Assembly: GCA_023212725.1 (NCBI GenBank)
Contig: JALBYF010000066.1
Coordinates: forward strand, 34,098-98,097
Length of the DNA: 64,000 nt
Direction of reading: 5' to 3'
Source of the DNA: Tranzscheliella williamsii
Taxonomy: Eukaryota > Basidiomycota > Ustilaginomycetes > Ustilaginales > Ustilaginaceae
Part shown: one piece after another, positions 20,501 to 31,547 of the stretch
Position numbering within the stretch: position 1 is the first letter of the stretch
How the letters are laid out: each line of letters starts with the position of its first letter
Notes under the pieces: generated by a model
The model's input: the letters and a program-made list of their open reading frames with translations, nothing else
Databases searched by the model: none
Told to the model about the DNA's origin: nothing
Made by a program: the position numbers and the translations under genes

Positions 20501-23500
20501 ATGGACTTGAGCGCAACTGCAGCGGCAGAGATTGTCGCTGCCAACAGCCCAACCGCTCCGTTGCAAGCTCTCAACCCTGCCAGCCCGGAACCTCCTGTCC
20601 AGCAATCACCTCAGCCAGACATGCTTCCCGCGTTACCAGCACGTGCACAGGTTAGTGCTGGCCAATCTGCATCGCCATCGCCAGGCGCTGAAGTGCCAGC
20701 GGCCGGTAATCTGACCGAGGCTGCACTCAATGTGAGGCTACATGAGTCGGGCAAAGCAATACCAGTTCCGACAGGAGAGGCTACGAGTAGGCAGTCGCAT
20801 GCACCAGCATCGGAACAGGATACGGATGCTATCCCAGCCGGGTCGGTATCTGTCGACGAACCAGCGGAAGAGGGCAGGCCTTTAGCGGTCACCTCCCCTG
20901 CCTCCAGATCCAAGATTTTCCAGAAGAGCAGTTCGCCAGAGCTCTCTTACCATGTCTTTCTGCAACGCGAGATTGGCCATTCTACCTCAAGAGAGTTGCA
21001 GATCGCAATCCGCTCCAACGGCGGTGTGACCGAATCGCGATTCGGCAAAGCCGATCTCATCCTGGTTGATCCCGGGCACACCGTCGCTGCACGGAAGCTG
21101 CTCCGCGAAGCTCAGCAGCTGGGTCAGCCGATCCCAGTCGTAACGCTTGACTACATACACGAGTGCGTCAAGCAGGGCCGCTTGCTCGATACGGATGCTG
21201 GGCAATTTCGATACGACGCGAGTCGGTATGTGGACCCAGTGCCACAGCAAACGCTACCTTCTCGCGCGCTCAACGGACGGAACCCCTTCACAGACCGCGA
21301 AAGAGAGCAGATCATCGAGTATTTTGTCAAGAGGGAAGAATCGACTTGGAGCCTTAATGGTGCTGCCAAGGACCTTGCCGACCAAATCCAGACTCACTCG
21401 AAACCCAGTTTTCAAACTTACTTGCAAGCTAATTTCGAGAAGGGCTGGAACCTCAAAAAGCAGGTCCGTCTTCGTCGGAGCGCCGTGCTTGGAGCGGTCC
21501 CATCTGAACAGCAAGCTCGTATGTTGAGGACACAATATACTGTTTCGCCCGCACTGGAAGAGCAATCCCCTCCGGTAGAGCGCGTGGATGAGCAGTCCCC
21601 TTCGCCTTCGGTAGAGCGCTCGCCAAGCCTGCCGTCGCCGAGTACACCAACGATGGATCCAGCTACCCAATCCAACGAAATGCACAGGGAAGAAAGCACA
21701 CCTGACCTGGAGCTTGATGTCCGCATCCCTCAAGCCGGAGCGCTTCCTGGCTCCATTGAACACAGTCCACCCAAGCCTGTGCGGGTGTCTGATGATGCGG
21801 CATCCGACCGCTCAACTGGAAGTCCCAAATCTGCGAATCACAGCGCCAGAAGGGAGCAGAAAGAAGCATCCATCTTCCTTCCATCACCGTCTATCGATGA
21901 AGAGTCAGAGCCGAAAGGAGGCTGGAATTACTCACAGAAAACCATGACTGACCTGCAACGGGAGCTCGGCACAACCGACCAAGTCGATGCTGCGCAGCAG
22001 CTTGAGTCCAGCGACAGTAATGATCTAGAGGACGAGCCTGAGTTCGACGAACTCGATCCGACGAGCGCCGAGGAGGAAGAGCTACCCAAGTCACAGAAGG
22101 CACAGGACGAAGGAGGACTGCACACGTCACGAGCAGATCCAGAAGAGTCTGAGTGGGACGGTTCTCGCGCAGCGGACAGATACCTGCACAAGCAGTCAGC
22201 TAACAGCGAGAAAGAGTCCCGCGCCAAATTCCTGAAAGAGGAGAAGGAAGAGTTGCTGAAGCAATTGGCAGATTATGCTCAGGAAATCTGCCGGCATGGC
22301 GATGACATTAACGACGTTCTAGCCCGCCCGGATGATTCATTCTGGGACTACTTTTCCTCGAGGCACTTGCGCCATTCGACTATGTCTTGGCGGAGTCACT
22401 ATATGAAGAATCGTGCCGCCTATAAACAAATGATCTTGATTAGTCTCGATATCGACAGAGTAGATTCCCAAAGCCAAGAAGTGGAGAACGCGGCGACAGA
22501 AGAGCAACACGTCGCTCCGGTCAGTGGCGCACTGCGAGTCATTGACACACATGGGAATGGAGCAGAAGACGGACATGGTCACAGGGATTTTCTGCCAATA
22601 AGCCGTCAAACGAGCGTAGAAGGGACTCCCGCTTATGTTCCCCCAACAGACTCGTCAGTCTCATCACAGGAAGGGAAGTATCGCGACAGCTTGGCAACTG
22701 CCGAAAGCCGGAGTCCTAGAGCATCTGCTGAAATTTACCAGCAGGGCGATGCAATATCTTTGTCGAATGATGAACATGAAGACATGCAGGCGGTGGAAGC
22801 TGAGGTCGATGCGGCAACTTCAGATGGACACTTTGCGCATAACCCCGGATCAATTGTTCTCGTAATACCGGCTTTGTCAGGATCATCTGGAGTTCGCGGC
22901 CGTAATAGCCAGCACGTTGTCTCTTCTGTCAATCCGCCCACAGCGGCCACAGAGGCGAAATCTGTAAAGGACAACAGCCGTGCAACTTCGCAGTCCGGAG
23001 GCGAGCTAGATCAACTTTCGGACCCTATGGACATCTCGACGAACGCAGGTATCCCTATTCTGGAACAGCATAGAGAAGCGCCGTTCTATGACTTCACCAT
23101 GGATAGTGACGAAGAAGAGCGTCTGCAGCGTTTCCGAAGGCGGCTCTCACGCGAAGATTCTAAACCGAGGCTGATCGGCAAGCAGACATCGACTTCGTTG
23201 CGCAACGTGCGTCACACAGGTTCAGCGATGGTGGAACAGACTGATGGATACTCGAGGAGGGAAAGAACTCGTGAATGGGCTCGAAGCGTGTCCCTTTCAT
23301 CTCCGTCAGCGTCTCCCGAGCAAATCTTGTTGCCGGAGCCGTCACCTTTCTCACATCCAAGATCAGGCGGCAACCATCACTCCATCCCTTCGCCGGCGAG
23401 ATTTTCGGCTGCCAAAGCTCAAGCCCCTACTACTAATGCTCCCTTCAATCCTTCCTTTGGCTCACCCCGTAAGTCCATCAGTCCGTCTGTTCAAAAGCTG

Positions 23501-24025
23501 GCAACACCTACCACTCCGGGTCAACGGATTCCGGCAATGGCACGGGCCGCACGTCTAAGCTCGGGGGGATTACAGCCGAATTTAGCAGTGCAAGGGCATC
23601 AAACAGCGGATCGGGAAAGCGAGAAGCGCAAATACCGTCAGCTTGTCTTAGACTTTTGCACCGCCTTTGGCCTGGACAAGAAGCAAGCACATAGCATCCT
23701 CGTCCAATTCATGGGCAATTGTGTGGAAGCTCGCTCGTACTTAAGCGCCTGGTGTGACAAGATGTCGCATCTGTACGGCGTTGAAGAAGATGTTGCTCTG
23801 GAATACATCAAAACAGCAAATGGCGTTTTCAAGCAGGCGGAAGCCTATATCAAGCTTTCAAGTACCACGAGGGCAGGCAGCCCAAGTCTGTCTCGAAGTA
23901 GGCCAACTTCGTCGAGTCCGCAAAAACGTAGCATATCCTACCTCTTGACCGCGGGCGTCCGCGACCAAGACTCTGCCGACAGGGTGAGATCGTCAAAGCA
24001 CCGGCGTCTAACGGATCGATATTGA
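20501..24025 (+). CDS. RAP1: Rap1-like telomere protein (BRCT, Myb, RCT)
   Basis: A single exon of 1174 residues runs from ATG 20501. After a disordered leader, a BRCT domain spans about residues 145-230 (YHVFLQREIGHSTSRELQIA opening; core GKADLILVDPG, later VVTLDYIHECV). A Myb domain follows at about 260-325 (NPFTDREREQIIEYFVKREE). A second Myb-like block lies at about 580-637, with DDSFWDYFSSRHLRHSTMSW. The Rap1 C-terminal domain is at about 1041-1123 (YRQLVLDFCTAFGLDKKQAH). This order is that of fungal Rap1. The protein acts at telomeres, where it is expected to control length and end protection and, in some fungi, subtelomeric silencing. Direct DNA binding or recruitment through a TRF-like partner cannot be told here. 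The C-terminal NLS-like SSKHRR supports nuclear location. It is divergent from shugoshin. Confidence 0.93.
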   Translation: MDLSATAAAEIVAANSPTAPLQALNPASPEPPVQQSPQPDMLPALPARAQVSAGQSASPSPGAEVPAAGNLTEAALNVRLHESGKAIPVPTGEATSRQSHAPASEQDTDAIPAGSVSVDEPAEEGRPLAVTSPASRSKIFQKSSSPELSYHVFLQREIGHSTSRELQIAIRSNGGVTESRFGKADLILVDPGHTVAARKLLREAQQLGQPIPVVTLDYIHECVKQGRLLDTDAGQFRYDASRYVDPVPQQTLPSRALNGRNPFTDREREQIIEYFVKREESTWSLNGAAKDLADQIQTHSKPSFQTYLQANFEKGWNLKKQVRLRRSAVLGAVPSEQQARMLRTQYTVSPALEEQSPPVERVDEQSPSPSVERSPSLPSPSTPTMDPATQSNEMHREESTPDLELDVRIPQAGALPGSIEHSPPKPVRVSDDAASDRSTGSPKSANHSARREQKEASIFLPSPSIDEESEPKGGWNYSQKTMTDLQRELGTTDQVDAAQQLESSDSNDLEDEPEFDELDPTSAEEEELPKSQKAQDEGGLHTSRADPEESEWDGSRAADRYLHKQSANSEKESRAKFLKEEKEELLKQLADYAQEICRHGDDINDVLARPDDSFWDYFSSRHLRHSTMSWRSHYMKNRAAYKQMILISLDIDRVDSQSQEVENAATEEQHVAPVSGALRVIDTHGNGAEDGHGHRDFLPISRQTSVEGTPAYVPPTDSSVSSQEGKYRDSLATAESRSPRASAEIYQQGDAISLSNDEHEDMQAVEAEVDAATSDGHFAHNPGSIVLVIPALSGSSGVRGRNSQHVVSSVNPPTAATEAKSVKDNSRATSQSGGELDQLSDPMDISTNAGIPILEQHREAPFYDFTMDSDEEERLQRFRRRLSREDSKPRLIGKQTSTSLRNVRHTGSAMVEQTDGYSRRERTREWARSVSLSSPSASPEQILLPEPSPFSHPRSGGNHHSIPSPARFSAAKAQAPTTNAPFNPSFGSPRKSISPSVQKLATPTTPGQRIPAMARAARLSSGGLQPNLAVQGHQTADRESEKRKYRQLVLDFCTAFGLDKKQAHSILVQFMGNCVEARSYLSAWCDKMSHLYGVEEDVALEYIKTANGVFKQAEAYIKLSSTTRAGSPSLSRSRPTSSSPQKRSISYLLTAGVRDQDSADRVRSSKHRRLTDRY

Positions 24026-24400
24026 TCGGTCACACCAGTAACTATGTAACTGACTGCACTAGGCAGTCTCTGTAATCATCTAGCCGATTGTACTTGGCAG
24101 TCTCTGTAACAACACTACCTTTAGCCTACTCCTTCGGCATCCACTTTCATTGGCTTGTGAGCATAGCCGGCAGGCGACAGCGGTGCGCCGAGAACAGCGA
24201 GAGGAAATTGTAACTCCCGATACAAGCGCATAGTCACAGTTACCCGTCCCGATCGCGCCTTAACGGTGGATAATTTTCCTATCTGAGTGGAGGAAAAATT
24301 GAAGAAGCTTCCCAGACAGGTCTTCATCCGCCAACATCACTCGCCTATTCTACGAACGAGATATCGTGTCTGCACACTCGACAAGCTGGGCCGAAGCAGG
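24026..24400. other. intergenic, RAP1 3' flank and RRP4 promoter
   Basis: This 375-base gap carries a 14-bp direct repeat right after the RAP1 stop. The RRP4 frame is open here from 24287 but begins with GTG and lacks an ATG until 24401. No other gene is seen. Confidence 0.5.
24062..24109. repeat. 14-bp direct repeat in the RAP1 3' flank
   Basis: GGCAGTCTCTGTAA occurs at 24062-24075 and again at 24096-24109, with CACT/TACT before each copy. It could be a local duplication in the 3' UTR or a binding site for an RNA-binding protein. Confidence 0.6.
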
Positions 24401-25585
24401 ATGTCACAACCGGCGGCATCTTCCTCTTCGAGCATGACAGCTCTGCCGCCCTTTGTTGTTCTGACCAATTCGAAAAGGCCCCGGAGCAGTGCGCATGCTC
24501 GGCGCCAAATTGCTGGTATCAACACACCCTCAGTTTTAGTCCATCACTCCGGCGAGGTGCACCCCCCATCGTCATCCTCACGTATATCCCATTATGCGAC
24601 AGCCTATACCAAGGATGACATGGATGTAGATGGCACTGATGCCGACGACGGCGATGTCAAGATCGCCGTTTCGGGGACCAGCATCGCTTCCTCCCATGTC
24701 TTCATGAAGGGCCACGGCACCTTTCTGTCTCCCACATCCGACGAGATCTTGTCGTCCCTGTGTGGCACGGTGGAGAGAGTAAACAAGCTCATATCTGTCC
24801 GGCCGGCTCGTTCCCGATATGCCGCCGAGGTAGGTGACCTTGTCATCGGACAGGTGACGGAAGTAGCGCCGAAAAAGTGGAAAGTAGACATCAACTCCAA
24901 GACCGACTCGTCTCTACAACTTTCGTCGATCAACCTGCCAGGAGGGATCCAAAGAAGGAAGGTTGAAAGCGATGAGCTTCAGATGCGGAATTTCTTCCAG
25001 GAGAATGACCTGCTTGTGGCCGAGGTACAGATGATGTATCATGACGGCTCGTCCGCGCTGCATACCAGATCGCTCCGATACGGCAAGCTGAAGAACGGTG
25101 CTCTGGTCAAGACCTCTCCGAATCTCATCCAACGGCTCAAGTCGCACTTTGTACATTTGAGCAACAAGGAGATCGGGCTTGATGTCGATCTCATTATCGG
25201 GCTCAATGGGTATATTTGGATCGCCAAGCATATCCCTTACAACCAGCCATCGAACTCAGCCGCGGCGGGTCTTAGCTCGGAGCAACAGGGCGGCCTCGCT
25301 GGATCTGGGGTTGGCAGGGATATCGACGCTACATACTCCGACCAGAACGATCCTGACCTTTCTAATGAGCTTCGGCTACAGATTAGGAGGGTGGCGAAAT
25401 GCATCCACATCCTCGATACGTTCCATCATCCGCTCTCAGACGTGTCGATCATCGAGCTGGTCGGCCTCTCCACTCAGTATGTCGGGCCCCTCGAAGCGCC
25501 AAGCGAACAGCAAGACTGGGAACGAGATCCAAGCCTCACATCCCTGATGATCGAGCAGCTGAGAGCTCAGACTAACGATAACTGA
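24401..25585 (+). CDS. RRP4: exosome RNA-binding cap subunit Rrp4 (EXOSC2)
   Basis: A single exon of 394 residues starts at ATG 24401. Residues about 85-120 form the N-terminal beta module (SSHVFMKGHGTFLSPTSDEI, then GTVERVNKLISVRP). An S1 domain follows at about 143-225 (GDLVIGQVTEVAPKKWKVDI). A KH-like domain lies at about 255-310, containing VDLIIGLNGYIWIAK. Rrp4 sits on the cap of the nine-subunit RNA exosome and guides RNA into the channel for 3'-5' processing of rRNA, snoRNA and aberrant mRNA. The first 85 residues are Ser-rich and fungus-specific in length. An insertion of about 30 residues after the KH core (SNSAAAGLSSEQQGGLAG) is absent from yeast Rrp4. It is convergent with the next gene, leaving only 170 bases between the stops. 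Confidence 0.95.
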   Translation: MSQPAASSSSSMTALPPFVVLTNSKRPRSSAHARRQIAGINTPSVLVHHSGEVHPPSSSSRISHYATAYTKDDMDVDGTDADDGDVKIAVSGTSIASSHVFMKGHGTFLSPTSDEILSSLCGTVERVNKLISVRPARSRYAAEVGDLVIGQVTEVAPKKWKVDINSKTDSSLQLSSINLPGGIQRRKVESDELQMRNFFQENDLLVAEVQMMYHDGSSALHTRSLRYGKLKNGALVKTSPNLIQRLKSHFVHLSNKEIGLDVDLIIGLNGYIWIAKHIPYNQPSNSAAAGLSSEQQGGLAGSGVGRDIDATYSDQNDPDLSNELRLQIRRVAKCIHILDTFHHPLSDVSIIELVGLSTQYVGPLEAPSEQQDWERDPSLTSLMIEQLRAQTNDN

Positions 25586-25755
25586 ATATAAGCTAGCATA
25601 GCAGCCAGCTAATCATGTACTAGATACCACATCGGGTCCAGATTTCTTTTTGGAACGTCATCTATTCACTTGGGGTAGTCAACAATATGTGTAGCGAACG
25701 GTTCGGACGAATGTGACGCAATGACCAGGGGCAACGGCATTGTGAAGAAGGAGAC

Positions 25756-28700
25756 TTAGGGTGTAACCCCGGCGGCTGCACAGAGCTCCTTGTACTCGGC
25801 AGACTGTTTGCAGAGATCCTTGAAGTACGCTGACCCATCCGTATCAGGTTTTGACAGCAATCTGTGTAAACGGACGAGCAGGCACTTGTTAGTTCTTGCT
25901 GCTACGAGATGACATCTGGCCGGAGGTTGGACTTACTCCTTTGGACTACCCAGTTCAACCAGCTTGCCTTCCTGCATGACGAGCACCCTGTCATAGTCTA
26001 TTACGCTGCGCAGGCGATGCGCTATGCAGATGACGATACAGCCGTGCATAGCGGTGCGGATGACTCGCTGTATCATCGCATCGGTCTGCATGTCGGTCGA
26101 TGATGTCGCCTCGTCTAGGATCAATATTCTTGTTGAACGAAGCAAGCTGTTCGGCCCGACAAAAAACATAAAGATCCGTGAGGCGATATCAGTAAGAAAA
26201 GATCGAGACTCAGCAGCCGAAGCGTCATTAGTACCTACGATCGAGCTAGAGAGATCAATTGCGCCTGACCTGCAGAGAAGTTGGCACCTCCTGAAGAGAC
26301 CGGCGTATCCAGTCGCAAACGCATACTGCCATTCTCGTTTCCTGAGGATTTGGAGTTACCGCTCACCTCGGCCTCGGCATCAGAAACATCGATGAGGTGA
26401 TCTTGCCCACCGCTGCTACGCAACTGGGGTGGAGAGAAGAGATCTACCTTCCTGAGTGCGTTGGCAATTTCCTCGTCACTGTGCTCTTTGAACGGGTCAA
26501 GGTTGTCCCTGATAGTGCCGGAGAAGAGGACGGGATCTTGCATGACGATGCTCAACCTTTTTCGAAGCTCTCGAAGAGGTATCGTCTTAATGTCGATGCC
26601 GTCGATCACGATCTTACCCGCCCGCAGCTCGACAGCCCGGAAGAGGCTCGAGGCTAAGCTACTCTTCCCGCTTCCGGTGCGACCAATGATGCCGACCTTC
26701 TCACCCGGCCTAATTTCGAAGCTAACGCCCCTAAGCACGTCCGGTAGGTTTGGTGCATACCGCAGACTGACATCATCAAACACGATGCCGCCACCTGAGG
26801 AGGGCCATGCAGAGGGTGGTAAGCTGTGGTCGTAGCGAGAGACAATATCGTTGTTCTCCTCCCGTTCCATTGTCTGGTATTCTGCGACCCGCTCGAGAGA
26901 ATTGAAGCTATTGGCCAAATTCTTGAAGTCGTTGATGAGGTAGTATGCAAGCTGACAAAGCAACTGGGCAGATGAAAGCGCAAGGCCGGCGGAACCAGGC
27001 GATACAGCTCCGGAAAGAGCAAGGAGGGTTACGACGAAGACTGACACTCCTCCAAGGATCTGAGTTCGGAAACTGAGCCAGACTTCCATGGTGCAGACCG
27101 CCCACCAGAGCGACTGATAGAGGTCGACGGCGTCCAACAGTGATTCCAACATGCGTGGCTCCGCCCCAAAAGCCCGAATTGTCATTATACCAGACAAGGC
27201 TTGCTGGAAGTGACCGTAGATGGGGGAGGTGCTTGTGGCCTCAATGCGCTGCATGTCTCGGGTGCAGGCCAGGAAGCCGCCGACAAGCCAGGGGAGTAGT
27301 AAGATGAGGGCAACTGTAGGGATAAGGAATGACGGAACGATGACCACGCAGATGATGAAGTAGGCAGATATTGAAAAGGCGTTGCTGAAGAGATTCATGA
27401 GCGACTGCGGCAATATGTTGTCGATGCAGTCCATGTCAGTACCGAATCGATTCATGATGCGCCCGGAGGGAGTGACATCGAACCATCGAAGAGGGGCTCG
27501 TACTACGTTCCCGAGCAGCGTGGTGAACAGAGTCTGAGAGGCTTGAATCGAAGCTACGTAGAAGCAGACCGCGCGGAGGCTGTTGAAGCAGATGACCAGC
27601 AGTCCTGCTAAGCCATACACAGTGAGATAAAATTCCGCATGCCCGTTTGCTGGGGGCAAACGGAATGGGAACTTCGTGAACAGCGCTGTTACTGCGTTAC
27701 GCGCTTCCATGCCAACGTCGCTATACGATTCACCCCATACCTTCAGCCAATATTGCCCGAAAGAATCAGCTAGACGTAATAGTAGCAAAAATAGCAATAG
27801 CAGAGCCCAGATGCCTTGAGAAGAGGCTTGCAAATACGTTTTATAGAAAATCCAGCTGACCGCTCCTTCTCTTCGCTTTTCTTCCTCGTATAGCAGCTTC
27901 GGTGTATGAGACCCTGAAACTGTCTCGTTCGAAAAGGATTTGACATCCTTCCGTTCTCGATCCGAGCGCAAGTCTCCCGAATCACTTTCTCGATGAGCAT
28001 CTTCTGCCTTGAGATTGGTATCCTCGCCGCTGGAGTGCAACGATGAAGTATGGCTATGGGAACTTGAGAGAAGACCTAGATGCTGTAGCTCAGAAGGTGA
28101 GCCTTGATGGGTGATCCTTCCGTCTCGCATGTGCAGGACCAAAGCTGCAACATCCAGAAGAAGATGCGCGTGATGCGTTGCGATAATGATTCTGCGGCCC
28201 TTGGCAATCGGTCCCTTGAGAGCGTGTCTGACAATGTGGTTTTGCACGCGGGTGTCAACAGCGGACAGCACATCGTCAAGCAAGACTGTATCTGAGTGAG
28301 CATATAACGCTCTCGCAAGACAGATTCTGGCCTTCTGCCCTCCGGATACTGTATGAGACCCGATCCTAGTTTGGTCACCGTCTTCCATTGCTGCGACGTC
28401 GTCTTGAAGGGCGCAAGCGTGAATGCACAAATCATATCTTCCCTGGTCGAATGGCGTGTCAAAAGTGATGTTCTCCCGTATGGATTTGCCTGCTTCCAGC
28501 CAAGGCAACTGGCTGGCAAAGCTTAGGCAACTCTTTCCACTCCGGTCGAACTTTGTTCGTTTAACACTGTTGGCGGATAGCTCGAGCATTTCGCCCAGCA
28601 GAGCCGCTAACAGACTGCTCTTTCCTGACCCTGTCGGGCCGATTACAATGCTGACCTTGCCTGCCGGAAAGTTGACTGTAATGTTATCGAGTCGGAAATC

Positions 28701-31547
28701 ATCCCTGCGGTCTCTGGTAGAGTGTTCGTCGCTGGCATTGCCAGATGTCTGAGAGCTAAGTTGCCTGAATTCGGACGGCTTGTGCCATTGGAAACATCCT
28801 TCGTGAATGGCAAAGTCGTCCACCCTCTCGTTGTTCGCTGGGAGGTCAGCAGGACAGTCCTTATATGAGCCTGGCTGGGAGCCTATCGACCATCGCTTCG
28901 ACAATTGACTGATGCTTTCGTCGACTTCTTCTTCAGTCAGGAATGCTTCTAGCCGCTGTACGCTGACTAACGCGATTAGACCGCCCATCAAGAAGCCTGG
29001 GATGGCATTAAGGGGCGGACGTATCATTGTGAAAAGCGCCATGGCTGTAAACGCGGTCGCGATTGTGAGTTCCTCCTTTGCCACCTTCACATAGAAGAAG
29101 AAGCTGACAAGAGTGACCATGACCGGAATTGTGGTCCATAACAATTCGAAGAGGAAGGTCATCACTCGAGACCAGATAAGCTTGAGGATTTCGGTACGTC
29201 GAGCCTCGGCAACACGTTGCTCCCATTGGTCCTCGACCCCCTGAATCTTGACAAAGCGCATGGCATTGATGAGTTCGGTCATGAGACTCATCCTTTGGTC
29301 TCTGGCCTGGCTATATTCTTTTTGCTTTTTGACCGCAATCTCGCCCCAGAGATAGTTTATGGGGACAGCGGCAACCAAAATCGCGAAGCCAACAAGCGCA
29401 CTCCAACCCATCAGCTTGTACAGGAAGATGGCAGCTATTGTCACTTCGAAGGGCGCTCCGTAGAGTTGATGGAGGTCACATCCCATGCGTAGCAAGATAT
29501 TGACGTCACTCGCCATCATGTTGACGATCTTGCCCACGTCTGCTCCTTGCGCGCGTTCTCGAGCCTCGATCGATGCGGCGACCTTCTGCCTTCGTGTTTC
29601 TGCGATCTTACTTCTTCGTCCAAATGAGCGTAGTGAGTCAAACGATATTTTCTTAAGGTTCAACCCCTTCAGTGAGCCGGTCCAACTCGAACGTTCACTG
29701 TCGCTATATCTGTTTCTCTCCCGGATTCTCAAGTCGTCTGTAGGAGGCCTGAGGAGACCGTCGTTGGCGACAGCTTCGGGTGACTGGCGCCGCGTGTCTT
29801 CTTCGGTTTGCGGCATCGCAGGTGAAGAGGAAGCCGTTGTTGGCTGCGAGTCTTCATCCGGCGTTTGCTCCTGGTCTAAATTTGTATCATCAGCATCTTG
29901 AGCGGTTACTTTTGTCTGACCGCTCAGATCACGTCGCTTGAGCGCCTTTTCGAAGAGGGAGACGACCAAGGTAGAGCGTAATCGCAGACCAACCTGCCTT
30001 GCATGATGGTAATTCTGCAGCTCGGCTGTAAAGCGAACAACGGTGAGGCAGAGGCCAGCGAAGGCAAAAAGGAAGGCTTTTTGTCGAGGTGACCAAGGAT
30101 CATCTTCGTCGCCAGTTTCGGGTGGAGCAGGGTGATATTGAGCGGCGTCGTTGTCCTGGATAGCGGCGAGTTGAATCTGATCTAATATGCTCTTTAGTAC
30201 GTACGTGCCAAGGTAGGCAAAGCTGACGCTGATCAGCTTGAAGAAAGCGTCGAGCAGGATGTCATTGGCGTTGGCGCGTAAAATCTTCGACAAGAGACTT
30301 CGTCTTTTGGCATACTGAGAGCCGGGACCATCCAGCAGCTGAAACTTGCGGAAGAGCAGTCTGGTGTCATTCACTGAGCGCAAGCGCCAAACGTCCGTGG
30401 GTACGAGTGGTCGTTTCTGTGCAAGCCGCTGTATGGGAGCCATCCAGGAATAGGAAAGATTCTCGTAGAGGGTACAATAGTCCTCAGGTGAAGTTGGACA
30501 GCGCTGATATGTCGTTGCCATGTCGTCTGTTTGGGCGGTCGATTGGATAGTCTCATGCTTATTGCAGATTCTTTCGTTCAGGTCGACTACGGCTTCATAG
30601 CCGCCCGATGCGGTGGGCATCTGTAGGCACAGGAAAGCAGCATAAAAGGCGAGTAGAGCGTTGGAAAGGCTGCAGAGAGCCCTAAGCTTCAGGGAGAGTG
30701 GCATATGAGCAGGACCTTGCTCCGTCAGGAGATTGGGAAGGAAAGAAAAAAAGTCGATAAGCACGCAAATGCAGAGTGGTAAGAGGAGCGCTGAAAGGAA
30801 GAGCGAGGCCATTGAAGGAGGTCGAAGCAGAAGGTAGACGAGGATGGAGGTCCAGGCGACGCTCAAGGAGAAAGAGGACATGACCTGCCGGTTGCCAAAG
30901 TGGGCCATGTCCCACCCCGTGCCGACTGTCCATGCTGCGGACTGAATCAAGGCGACGATGAGAAGCTTGCTGACGCGAGTACGTTGTTGACGAAAACCGT
31001 CGAATGCGAAAGGGTCGTAGTGGGTCTCGAAAGACTGGGATGGGTCGCAGTGTGGACCGTGATTGCCATGATGCTGAATAGACGCAGCTCGATCTGGCTC
31101 GGTATCTGCCTGATGTAAGGCCCGCTTTCGCGCTTGGGCATGTTCGTCAGCTTCTTGCCGAGAGACGAAGGGTTTGAAAAGAGAAAGAATGGTATCAAAC
31201 CGACGTGCTGTTGGCTTCTGCTCGGAAGCGCGGTCGATCCTGATGATGCGCCAAGCAGCATTGCTCGCAGCGGTAAGTGTCACAATAAAGAGCGGTAGGA
31301 TCTTGATGCAAAAAAAGATGGTGGACCAGCTAATCGTGGTGGGCGAGGCGCTGGCAAGCGACAGCAGGTAGCTGCCTTGCAAAGAGTTGCCATCTTCAGA
31401 TCTCGGCATTTTCGATCCCGGCGGGCCACTGCGGGCCAACGAAGAGGAGCGGGAGTCGACCCAGGCTAGGAAGGAGGAAGTGGCTGCAATCTGGTCGGAC
31501 AAGAACGCCGTTGCGCCTGGCGACGTGAATATTATCGCCATAGCCAT
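25756..31547 (-). CDS. ABCC/MRP-type ABC transporter (copy 1)
   Basis: Three exons, 31547-26239, 26146-25937 and 25861-25756, give 1874 residues; both introns are GT-AG and keep phase. Layout: an N-terminal hydrophobic TMD0 of about 300 residues, TMD1, NBD1 with Walker A VIGPTGSGKSSLL near residue 968, signature VSGGQKARICLARAL near 1068 and Walker B TVLLDDVLSAVD. Then come TMD2 and NBD2 with Walker A IIGRTGSGKSSLASSL near 1619, signature FSAGQAQLISLARS and, across the first intron, Walker B ILILDEATSSTD. NBD1 has Asp instead of the catalytic Glu after Walker B, as is usual in ABCC proteins. A long Ser/Asp-rich linker of about 120 residues precedes NBD1. It probably exports conjugates or drugs across the vacuolar or plasma membrane; the substrate is unknown. 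It is convergent with RRP4 and divergent from the flavin oxidase. Confidence 0.93.
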
